Source: Spirosomataceae bacterium
GTDB lineage: Bacteria; Bacteroidota; Bacteroidia; Cytophagales; Spirosomataceae
Direction: 5' to 3'
NCBI GenBank assembly: GCA_030731175.1
Contig: JANQUM010000152.1
Span: 1 to 5,309 of the forward strand
DNA length: 5,309 nt
Shown here: piece by piece, positions 1 to 5,309 of the stretch
How the letters are laid out: every line of letters starts with the position of its first letter
How positions within the stretch are numbered: position 1 is the stretch's first letter
The notes under the pieces: model-generated
What the model saw: only the letters and a program-made list of their open reading frames with translations
Database searches by the model: none
What the model was told of the DNA's origin: nothing
Program-made: the position numbers and the translations under genes

Positions 1-33
1 CTTAAAATGGATCGTACAGTCTTTTCAATGTGA
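1..33 (+). CDS. possible 3' end of a gene entering from the left (partial, hypothetical)
   Basis: Frame 1 reads LKMDRTVFSM and then TGA. Three further codons (KRK) and a TAA follow in the same frame. Only ten residues are visible, so no domain can be assigned. The tail has a vague resemblance, from memory only, to small uncharacterised Bacteroidetes proteins that end near a basic KR-rich terminus after a 'MD(R/K)T.F' stretch. The alternative frame 2 (bases 2-55, 17 residues, stop TAA) is also open to the left edge and cannot be excluded. If real, the gene converges on the aldo/keto reductase gene with about 140 bases between the stops. This is a weak call resting on an open frame at a contig edge. 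Confidence 0.22.
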   Translation, partial: LKMDRTVFSM

Positions 34-174
34 AAAAGAAAATAATGGCTGTTAATCTATTTAATAGGACACAAAGATCACGGAATGCCGCTTCATTGAA
101 ATGCTCCATATGGACTGTCTTCGAGAGCCTCTGACTGACATTTTGCTTTTGCGAACAAGCCTTGTCCGAGCTTA

Positions 175-1128
175 TCACTCATCCCACAAATTTTCCAGCG
201 TATAATCCGAACCTTCCAAACACCAAAAGTCGCCTGTAACATAGCGTGATTTCAGATCTATATCATCGAGTGCATTCATTTCCTCTTCGGATAATTCAAT
301 ATCGGAGGCGGCGAGATTTTCTTTCAACCGCCCTTCGTTTACCGATTTCGGAATAACACTTGCACCGTAATTAACCGACCACGCCAACATCACTTGAGCT
401 TCTGAAATAGATTTTTCGGCGGCGAATTTCTTAATGGTTTCGTTATGAAAAAGATTGGGTTCGCCTTCGGTAATGCGGTTTTTAGGACGATCCGCCGAGC
501 CAAGCGGACAATAAGCGGTGAGTATAATGCCGTTTTTGTCGCAGTAAGTTTTCAGTTCTTTTTGCTGCATAAACGGGTGCATTTCTACTTGGTTTACTTC
601 GGGTTTTACGCCCGTTGCATCCCAAACATTTTGTATTTTCTTCGGACTGAAATTCGATACGCCAATGTGTTTTACGTCGCCGCTTTTTTGAAGCTCAACC
701 ATTCCTTTCCACGTTTCTATAAGTGGGGTTTCTTTGAGACTTACCAAATCTTCGCCTTTTTCGGGAAAACTCACGTCGTCTTTTAAAACTACGGGCCAAT
801 GAACGAGGTATAAATCCAGGTACCCAACTTGTAAATTCTTAACTGTCAAGTCAAACGCCGGGCGTATTTGTTCTGTGCGGTGGCTATTATTCCAAAGTTT
901 TGACGTAACAAAAAGTTCCTCTCGCTTTACGTCTCCTGCCTTGAAAGCATCCGCAAATGCCTCGCCAATTTCTGCTTCGTTTCCGTAAACGTGAGCACAA
1001 TCAAAGTGGCGGTAGCCAAGGTTTATTGCGGTGCGGATTGCTTCGTAAACTTCTCCTTTGGCAGACTTCCAAGTTCCTAAACCCAAAGCGGGCATTTTGT
1101 CTTTATTATCGAATAACAGGTATTTCAT
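175..1128 (-). CDS. aldo/keto reductase, AKR1-like, NADPH-dependent
   Basis: This is a complete 317-residue cytosolic enzyme expected to reduce aldehydes or ketones to alcohols with NADPH. The family's catalytic tetrad is intact: Asp43 and Tyr48 in FDCAHVYGNE, Lys77 in TSKLWN and His110 in LVHWP. The Ser158-Asn159 (GVSNF), Gln180 and Tyr206 positions that hold the nicotinamide are present. The IPKSVNEGRLKEN stretch (259-271) carries the Lys261, Ser262 and Arg267 pattern that grips the 2'-phosphate of NADP(H). The length and motifs such as GLGTWKS, GYRHFDCA and PLGSADRP resemble eukaryotic aldehyde reductase AKR1A1 more than the shorter (about 275 aa) DkgA-type bacterial enzymes. The long C-terminal tail, which shapes the substrate pocket in AKR1, ends in ENLWDE. 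The ATG at 1128 is favoured because the first beta-strand starts soon after it and a promoter lies just upstream; there is no Shine-Dalgarno. The gene is divergent from fadH. No clear terminator is seen downstream. The substrate is unknown. Confidence 0.95.
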   Translation of the reverse strand: MKYLLFDNKDKMPALGLGTWKSAKGEVYEAIRTAINLGYRHFDCAHVYGNEAEIGEAFADAFKAGDVKREELFVTSKLWNNSHRTEQIRPAFDLTVKNLQVGYLDLYLVHWPVVLKDDVSFPEKGEDLVSLKETPLIETWKGMVELQKSGDVKHIGVSNFSPKKIQNVWDATGVKPEVNQVEMHPFMQQKELKTYCDKNGIILTAYCPLGSADRPKNRITEGEPNLFHNETIKKFAAEKSISEAQVMLAWSVNYGASVIPKSVNEGRLKENLAASDIELSEEEMNALDDIDLKSRYVTGDFWCLEGSDYTLENLWDE

Positions 1129-1147
1129 GGTGTTTTTTGATTAAAGT

Positions 1148-1178
1148 CAAAGATACGGTATTGTGAATATTTGGCAAA
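1148..1178 (-). promoter_or_regulatory. Bacteroidetes-type promoter (-33/-7) of the aldo/keto reductase gene
   Basis: On the minus strand TATCTTTG (1148-1155) fits the Bacteroidetes sigma-ABfr -7 consensus TAnnTTTG at every fixed position. A TTTG box (1175-1178) lies 19 bp further upstream, the spacing expected for the -33 element. The -7 box ends 19 bases before the start codon. Transcription should therefore begin close to the gene and give a short leader of roughly 10-15 nt without a Shine-Dalgarno sequence. Confidence 0.75.
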
Positions 1179-1272
1179 AGATTAAGCGATTACCCCACGT
1201 AATTGTTTAAGTAGTTTTGACTTGTTTTTGTTATGGCTACTCTCAGTTGTATGGTTGTTTCATCTTCGTTGG

Positions 1273-1294
1273 GAAATCCGCAGATTTCAATCTG
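1273..1294. repeat. two overlapping inverted repeats in the divergent spacer
   Basis: GAAATC (1273-1278) and GATTTC (1283-1288) form perfect 6-bp arms around CGCA. Overlapping them, CAGATT (1281-1286) and AATCTG (1289-1294) form perfect 6-bp arms around TC. The middle segment can pair with either flank but not both. The site is about 115-120 bp from each of the two -7 elements. It could be a regulator binding site for the divergent pair, or chance in AT-rich DNA. Confidence 0.35.
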
Positions 1295-1408
1295 TTTCAG
1301 GTTTTATCTGTAGGCTAATCGAGCATTTATAGCTAATTTATTCATTAGTTGAAATGCACAATTTGCCAAAAGCTTTTTGTGTAACTGCAAACCATTTAAA
1401 AAAAATCG

Positions 1409-1416
1409 TACATTTG
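1409..1416 (+). promoter_or_regulatory. Bacteroidetes-type -7 promoter element of fadH
   Basis: TACATTTG matches TAnnTTTG at all fixed positions and ends 40 bases before the fadH start codon. The predicted leader is about 30-35 nt, A/C-rich and without a Shine-Dalgarno sequence, as is usual in Bacteroidetes. The -33 region is poor: the best candidate at 19-21 bp spacing is ACTG (1384-1387), while the real TTTG at 1376-1379 is too far away (29 bp). Confidence 0.6.
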
Positions 1417-1456
1417 AAAACAAACAACATTCATCAATAACACTATAACTACTTTT

Positions 1457-3478
1457 ATGTACGATAAACTATTATCTCCCTTAGACTTAGGCTTCACTAC
1501 GCTCAAAAATCGTGTTTTAATGGGTTCTATGCACACGATGCTCGAAGACGTTGAGAACGGTTTTGAACGCATGGCGGCTTTTTATTCAGAACGTGCCAAA
1601 GGGCAAGTAGGCTTAATTGTAACTGGTGGTATTGCTCCAAGCAAAGCGGGAATGGCAATTCCTATGGGGCATCCGCTGGATAACGAAGAGCTTGCACTCA
1701 AACACCGATTAGTAACCGATGCTGTGCACAAAGAAGGCGGCAAAATATGTATGCAAATTTTGCACGTGGGTCGCTACGGCTATACGCCAGATAACGTGTC
1801 GGCAAGTAATACCAAAGCACCTATTTCGCCATTTCCCGCCAGAGAACTAACCGGCGAGGAGGTAGAAAAAACCATTGAAGACTTTGTTCATTGTGCAAGC
1901 ATGGCACAAATTGGCGGTTATGACGGCGTAGAAATCATGGGTTCTGAAGGTTATTTGATAAACCAGTTTATTGCCAAAAAAACCAATTTTAGAACAGATA
2001 AGTGGGGCGGATCTTACGAAAATCGCATCCAGTTTCCGATAGATATTGTTAGAAAAACCCGTGAGAAAGTAGGAAAAAACTTTATCATCATATATCGACT
2101 TTCGATGCTCGACCTCGTAGAAGGCGGCAGTACGTGGGAAGAAGTAGTGCAGCTTGCCAAAGAGATAGAAAAAGCGGGGGCAACCATCATCAACACCGGT
2201 ATTGGTTGGCACGAAGCTCGTATTCCAACCATCGGTACTATTGTTCCGAAGGGTGGTTTTGCGTGGGTTACCAAACGCCTGATGGGCGAAGTAAACATCC
2301 CGTTGGTTGCAACGAACCGGATAAACATGCCAGACAAAGCAGAGGAAATCCTTCAAGACGGTTGTGCCGACATGGTGTCGATGGCTCGCCCGTTTTTGGC
2401 AGACCCTGAGTTGGTTTTGAAAGCGATTGAAGGCCGAGCAAACGAAATAAATACGTGCATAGCCTGTAATCAGGCGTGTTTAGACCATACTTTCACGATG
2501 CAGGTTTGCTCTTGTATCGTTAACCCAAGAGCTTGTCACGAACTCGAACTCAATTTTCCGGCAACAAAAAATAAAAAGAAAATAGCAGTTATCGGTGCAG
2601 GCCCGGCGGGATTAGCCGCCGCTACCATTGCTGCTGAGCGTGGCCACGAAGTAGATTTGTTTGAAGGTTCGGGTCAAACAGGCGGGCAATTTAATATGGC
2701 AAAAGTTATTCCGGGAAAGGAAGAATATGCTCAGACCATTCGGTATTACAACGAAATGATTAAAAAGCATAAGGTAAACTTACACCTAAACCATAAAGCA
2801 ACCGCGGAGGAATTACAAGCCGGAAACTACGATGAAATTATCATAGCTACGGGCGTAAGCCCTCGGAAACTAAATTTTGAAGGCGTAGCACATGCAAAAG
2901 TGTTGGATTATGCCGATGTGCTCGCTAAAAAAGTGCCAGTTGGTAAAAAAGTGGCTATCATTGGTTCGGGTGGAATTGGCTTCGATATGGCGGAATACCT
3001 TTCACACGACATGGCACACGAATCGCCAACGCTCAGTGTGGAAGCATACATGAAAGAATGGGGCGTTGACATGAATTACACCCGTGGCGGCTCGCTCGGA
3101 GTTGCCGAACCGCTGCCATCGCCAAGGGAAGTCTATCTCCTAAAACGTTCAAAAGGTAAGCACGGCAGAGATTTGGGTAAAACCACGGGTTGGATTCACC
3201 GCTCAAGCTTGGCAATGAAAAACGTACAAATGCTCAGCGAAGTAACGTACGACAAAGTGGATGACGCTGGTTTTCATGTAACCGTAGCTGGCGAATCACA
3301 ACTTTTGCCAGTTGATAATGTCATCGTTTGTGCGGGGCAAGTACCTTTAAATGAGCTACAAGAAGCCTTGAAAGCGACAGGACAAAACGTGCACGTTATT
3401 GGCGGTGCCGCCGACGCCCACGAATTAGATGCTAAAAGGGCCATCAAAGAAGCAAGCGAATTAGTGGCTGTTTTGTAA
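1457..3478 (+). CDS. fadH: 2,4-dienoyl-CoA reductase [NADPH], FadH type
   Basis: This complete 673-residue cytosolic flavoprotein is nearly the same length as E. coli FadH. FadH reduces 2,4-dienoyl-CoA to enoyl-CoA with NADPH, an auxiliary step in beta-oxidation of unsaturated fatty acids. Residues 1 to about 365 are an Old Yellow Enzyme-like FMN TIM barrel. It carries the active-site pair Tyr166 (GSEGYLINQF) and His252 (GIGWHEARIPT), at the numbering known for the E. coli enzyme. Cys334, Cys337, Cys341 and Cys353 form the 4Fe-4S ligand set in CIACNQACLD...CSCIVNPRAC; Cys351 is an additional cysteine beside it. Residues from about 373 onward form the FAD/NADPH half: GAGPAG (380-385) binds FAD, GSGGIG (503-508) is the second dinucleotide fold, and GKTTGWIHR (574-582) is a FadH signature. 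The ATG at 1457 matches the family's N-terminus and follows a -7 box. Its own terminator follows, so it is probably monocistronic. A related 2-enoate reductase role is less likely given the close motif match. Confidence 0.95.
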   Translation: MYDKLLSPLDLGFTTLKNRVLMGSMHTMLEDVENGFERMAAFYSERAKGQVGLIVTGGIAPSKAGMAIPMGHPLDNEELALKHRLVTDAVHKEGGKICMQILHVGRYGYTPDNVSASNTKAPISPFPARELTGEEVEKTIEDFVHCASMAQIGGYDGVEIMGSEGYLINQFIAKKTNFRTDKWGGSYENRIQFPIDIVRKTREKVGKNFIIIYRLSMLDLVEGGSTWEEVVQLAKEIEKAGATIINTGIGWHEARIPTIGTIVPKGGFAWVTKRLMGEVNIPLVATNRINMPDKAEEILQDGCADMVSMARPFLADPELVLKAIEGRANEINTCIACNQACLDHTFTMQVCSCIVNPRACHELELNFPATKNKKKIAVIGAGPAGLAAATIAAERGHEVDLFEGSGQTGGQFNMAKVIPGKEEYAQTIRYYNEMIKKHKVNLHLNHKATAEELQAGNYDEIIIATGVSPRKLNFEGVAHAKVLDYADVLAKKVPVGKKVAIIGSGGIGFDMAEYLSHDMAHESPTLSVEAYMKEWGVDMNYTRGGSLGVAEPLPSPREVYLLKRSKGKHGRDLGKTTGWIHRSSLAMKNVQMLSEVTYDKVDDAGFHVTVAGESQLLPVDNVIVCAGQVPLNELQEALKATGQNVHVIGGAADAHELDAKRAIKEASELVAVL

Positions 3479-3500
3479 AACGAAATTTGTAATAAACTTT

Positions 3501-3544
3501 AGCCCCTTCTCTATTACTGCTAATATTGAAGGGGCTTGGTTTTT
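3501..3544 (+). terminator. intrinsic terminator after fadH
   Basis: AGCCCCTTC (3501-3509) and GAAGGGGCT (3528-3536) form a perfect GC-rich 9-bp stem with an 18-nt AT-rich loop. TGG and then a run of five T follow (3540-3544). It begins 22 bases after the fadH stop. Read on the minus strand, the stem is followed only by a mixed AT stretch (AAAGTTTATT), so it is a weaker stop for the convergent P450 transcript, although it lies in the right place to act on both. Confidence 0.85.
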
Positions 3545-3646
3545 GTGCCTTGAAGAGAGAGGTGCAGTCAGTTCTACCAAATGCTCCTTGTTCTTGTTAT
3601 TTTGCTCGACAAATAGGTGTTTTATAAGCGTATATTTGGTATTACA

Positions 3647-3658
3647 AATTACGTAATT
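3647..3658. repeat. 12-bp perfect palindrome at the P450 stop codon
   Basis: AATTACGTAATT is a perfect palindrome that overlaps the first two bases (as read on +) of the P450 stop triplet. It has no loop and no T-run, so it does not look like a terminator. Its AT-rich make-up means it may be chance. Confidence 0.3.
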
Positions 3659-5006
3659 ACCTCCTTTCTAACGTAAATGGCACGCCGCCTTTGGGGCGAG
3701 TGGTTAGAGAAATTTGCGGTTCAATATCATTAGAAGGAAGGACAACCTTGAAACGTTGCGTTACCATGGCGGCGATAAAAACGGCTTCCATCATGGCAAA
3801 ATGATTGCCCACGCAAATCCTTGAACCGCCGCCAAATGGCAAATAAGCAAAACTGTGTTGTTTAATTTCGGCTTCTTTATCAAAACGGTGCGGGTCAAAA
3901 ACTTCAGGGTTTTCCCAGAAATCAGGGTGACGATGCAAGAGGTAAGGACTAAAAATTATGCGATTTCCGCCTTTGATAAAATAATCTCCTAAGGTATCGT
4001 TTTCTTCGACTTGGCGGGGCAGTATCGGAACGGGCGGGTAGAGCCGCATGGTTTCTTTAAAAACCTTGAGCGTATAACTTAACTGTGGAAAATCTACGGG
4101 AGTAGGTGTGCGGTCGCCGAGTACTTCCGCCACTTCTGCTTCTACTTTTTCTCTAACGTCAGCATGCTTTGAAAGCAACACCCACAGCCACGACATCGCA
4201 TTTGCAGTTGTCTCGTGACCCGCAATAAATACGGTCATCACTTCATCCCGCAGCTCTTCGTCGGTTAGAGGTTCTCCGGTTTCTTCGTCCTCAGAATCCA
4301 TCAACATTTGCAGCAAATCCATCGGTGGTTCGGTCGTTTTTCGGCGGTCTTTAATAATCCGAAAAATAATGGTATCTAGCTCGTTAATGTACTTTTGGTA
4401 GGTCTTATTACTGGCGAGCGGCAACTTGTAAACCCACTGAAAGGGATTAGAAACCCGCTTGTTGGTGGCATCTAGCAAAGGTGTGAATACATTGGCAACA
4501 GTTTGGGTTTCTTCTTTAGAAAGTGCCGTGCTGAACAATGATTTGACCACCACTTTTAGGGTTACTTGCATCATTTCGTGAGCGGCATTGAGCGTCTGCT
4601 TTTTGTCGCAGGCTACTTCCCATTCTTCCAGCATTTCTGCAATGGTATCCGTGATGGTGGTAGATAATGCGGCAATTTTTCTTTTTTGGTAGGAAGGTTG
4701 CACTAACCGGCGTTTGCGTCTCCAGACATCGCCCATTGCGGTAAAAGTGCTTTCTCCCAAAACAACTTTTACTACCTTAAATGACAGGGTATTTTTGGTG
4801 TAATTATCACTTTTTTTGGTCAAAATTTCTTTGACTAAATCGGGGTGATTTATCAGGTAAATATCGTCGGTTACTAATTTGAATTTACTGACATCGCCGT
4901 ATTGTTGAGCAACAGATTGAAGCCAATTTATTCGATCGGGGCCGGCTAAGTCAAATAAATTTCCGATAACGGGATACCCTTTGGGGCCATCAGGGTTGAT
5001 TTGCAT
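3657..5006 (-). CDS. cytochrome P450 (soluble, heme-thiolate monooxygenase)
   Basis: This complete 449-residue P450 is expected to insert one oxygen atom of O2 into a hydrophobic substrate. The family landmarks appear in order. Trp95 and Arg99 are the C-helix WxxxR. AGHETT (262-267) is the I-helix oxygen-activation motif with the Glu265-Thr266 pair. ETMR (318-321) is the K-helix ExxR, and FDPHRF (370-375) is the PxRF-type segment. FGGGSRICVG (391-400) is the heme loop, with Cys398 as the axial ligand. The N-terminus starts directly at the proline-rich GPKGYPVIGN region with no signal peptide or membrane anchor, so the enzyme is cytosolic. There is no fused reductase domain and no ferredoxin or ferredoxin reductase gene in the window, so electron partners must be encoded elsewhere. 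The overall motif style recalls CYP4/CYP102/CYP110-like enzymes, many of which act on fatty acids; that substrate is an inference. The start at 5006 has an A-rich leader without a Shine-Dalgarno. The gene is convergent with fadH and lies 108 bases after the edge gene on the same strand. Confidence 0.95.
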   Translation of the reverse strand: MQINPDGPKGYPVIGNLFDLAGPDRINWLQSVAQQYGDVSKFKLVTDDIYLINHPDLVKEILTKKSDNYTKNTLSFKVVKVVLGESTFTAMGDVWRRKRRLVQPSYQKRKIAALSTTITDTIAEMLEEWEVACDKKQTLNAAHEMMQVTLKVVVKSLFSTALSKEETQTVANVFTPLLDATNKRVSNPFQWVYKLPLASNKTYQKYINELDTIIFRIIKDRRKTTEPPMDLLQMLMDSEDEETGEPLTDEELRDEVMTVFIAGHETTANAMSWLWVLLSKHADVREKVEAEVAEVLGDRTPTPVDFPQLSYTLKVFKETMRLYPPVPILPRQVEENDTLGDYFIKGGNRIIFSPYLLHRHPDFWENPEVFDPHRFDKEAEIKQHSFAYLPFGGGSRICVGNHFAMMEAVFIAAMVTQRFKVVLPSNDIEPQISLTTRPKGGVPFTLERR

Positions 5007-5099
5007 TTTTTAGGTTGTAAAGATGAAGTGTGTTGGGTTAAAACTCGACGAAAAAAAGAAGAATACCTAATTAGATCTTTCCTGAATGACGAAATTTTA

Positions 5100-5130
5100 A
5101 GGGTTTACGCTGCTTCAATCAAACAACCCT
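5100..5130 (-). terminator. weak terminator-like hairpin at the end of the edge gene
   Basis: On the minus strand AGGGTT (5130-5125) can pair with AACCCT (5105-5100) across a 19-nt loop. TAAAATTT follows. The stem is short, its 5' arm lies in the last codons of the edge gene, and the downstream tract is not a clean T-run. It is a candidate only. If it fails, the edge gene and the P450 could share a transcript. Confidence 0.25.
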
Positions 5131-5309
5131 AACTGCGATTTCTGCGAAGGTTTTACGAAGCCTTCGAGAGTTCGGCCGCCGTATTTGTGGGAGTCACGGC
5201 GTTCTTTTTCAAGTACTGCTTCAAAGTTATCGTTTGGCGTGAAGTTTTCTTCGGCTTTTTCGGCAAGTTTATGAAGTTTTTGGATGGCTTTGTGTTTGTC
5301 GGTTTCGCC
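5115..5309 (-). CDS. C-terminal 64 residues of an unidentified protein (partial, runs off the right edge)
   Basis: The minus-strand frame is open from the right edge to TGA at 5117-5115 and gives 64 residues. The visible part starts GETDKHKAIQKLHKLAEKAE, a highly charged stretch likely to be helical. A further charged segment follows (EAVLEKERRDSHKYGG), and the protein ends in KPSQKSQLGLFD. I do not recognise the family. The extreme C-terminal QLGLF fits the pentapeptide by which many DNA polymerases and repair proteins dock on the bacterial sliding clamp (consensus QL[SD]LF), in the exposed terminal position typical of such motifs. A DNA replication or repair role is therefore possible but rests on five residues. 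Codon choice (GAA, AAA, TTC, CTT, GCC) looks like that of the neighbouring genes, which supports real coding. It lies 108 bases upstream of the P450, on the same strand. Confidence 0.65.
   Translation of the reverse strand, partial: GETDKHKAIQKLHKLAEKAEENFTPNDNFEAVLEKERRDSHKYGGRTLEGFVKPSQKSQLGLFD

Larger units (their letters stand above)
1129..1456. other. divergent intergenic spacer with two outward promoters
   Basis: This 328-base spacer separates the aldo/keto reductase (leftward) from fadH (rightward). It is AT-rich. It holds a strong leftward promoter near its left end, a rightward -7 element near its right end, overlapping inverted repeats midway (1273-1294) and a perfect 10-bp palindrome AAAAGCTTTT at 1368-1377. 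A 26-codon open frame (ATG at 1233, TAG ending at 1313) is present but has no coding character I can recognise. I see no tRNA, riboswitch or terminator in it. Confidence 0.7.

Noticed and set aside
94..113. Small palindromes (CATTGAAATG, CCATATGG) downstream of the aldo/keto reductase, considered as a terminator.
   Set aside because: The stems are 4 bp or lack a loop, there is no T-run, and they are distant from the stop codon.
445..786. Open + strand frame of 113 codons inside the aldo/keto reductase gene.
   Set aside because: It is antisense to a well-supported enzyme, its translation resembles no family, and the reductase frame carries complete catalytic motifs.
1281..1310. Repeated ATCTG/GTTTCAG-like words that superficially recall a CRISPR repeat.
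   Set aside because: There are no regularly spaced copies, no spacers and no cas genes; only one local cluster of short words.
1212..1313. A TAnnTTTG-like element (TAGTTTTG, 1212-1219, + strand) followed by a 26-codon open frame starting at 1233.
   Set aside because: There is no -33 box at the right distance, the peptide has no recognisable features, and such short frames are expected by chance in a 328-base spacer.
1847..2409. Open frames on both strands overlapping fadH.
   Set aside because: They are alternative-frame readings of a gene whose own frame shows full FadH motifs; none has its own promoter or a recognisable product.
5018..5025. CATCTTTA on the minus strand as a possible -7 box of the P450 gene.
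   Set aside because: It has two mismatches to TAnnTTTG, no TTTG upstream at 19-21 bp, and lies only 11 bases before the start codon.

Overview
The window looks like chromosomal DNA from a Bacteroidetes bacterium. Three things point that way: near-perfect TAnnTTTG (-7) promoter elements in front of two genes, one with a TTTG (-33) box at the expected distance; A-rich leaders with no Shine-Dalgarno sequence before the three complete genes; and a moderately low GC content by eye. All complete genes use standard stops (TGA, TAA, TAA). No IS element, CRISPR array, tRNA, rRNA or phage gene was found.

Layout, left to right. (1) Bases 1-33 may be the last codons of a + strand gene entering from the left; 34-174 is a short gap with no clear element. 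(2) 175-1128, minus strand: a complete aldo/keto reductase of the long (about 317 aa), AKR1-like type. (3) 1129-1456: a divergent regulatory spacer holding a promoter for each flanking gene and overlapping inverted repeats midway. (4) 1457-3478, plus strand: a complete FadH-type 2,4-dienoyl-CoA reductase (FMN, FAD and 4Fe-4S), followed by a clear intrinsic terminator. (5) 3657-5006, minus strand: a complete soluble cytochrome P450, convergent with fadH. (6) 5115-5309, minus strand: the last 64 codons of an unidentified protein ending in a possible sliding-clamp-binding peptide.

How the genes may work together. FadH removes the conjugated double bonds that arise when polyunsaturated fatty acids are beta-oxidised. 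The P450 has the general motifs of families that often hydroxylate fatty acids, and the aldo/keto reductase would reduce carbonyl compounds with NADPH. A loose theme of lipid or aldehyde oxidation-reduction is plausible. However, the three genes are divergent or convergent single transcription units, not an operon, so the link is only inference. All three enzymes keep their full catalytic motifs. I found no convincing previously undescribed system; the points most worth a second look are the promoter architecture, the overlapping inverted repeats in the divergent spacer, and the two incomplete edge genes.
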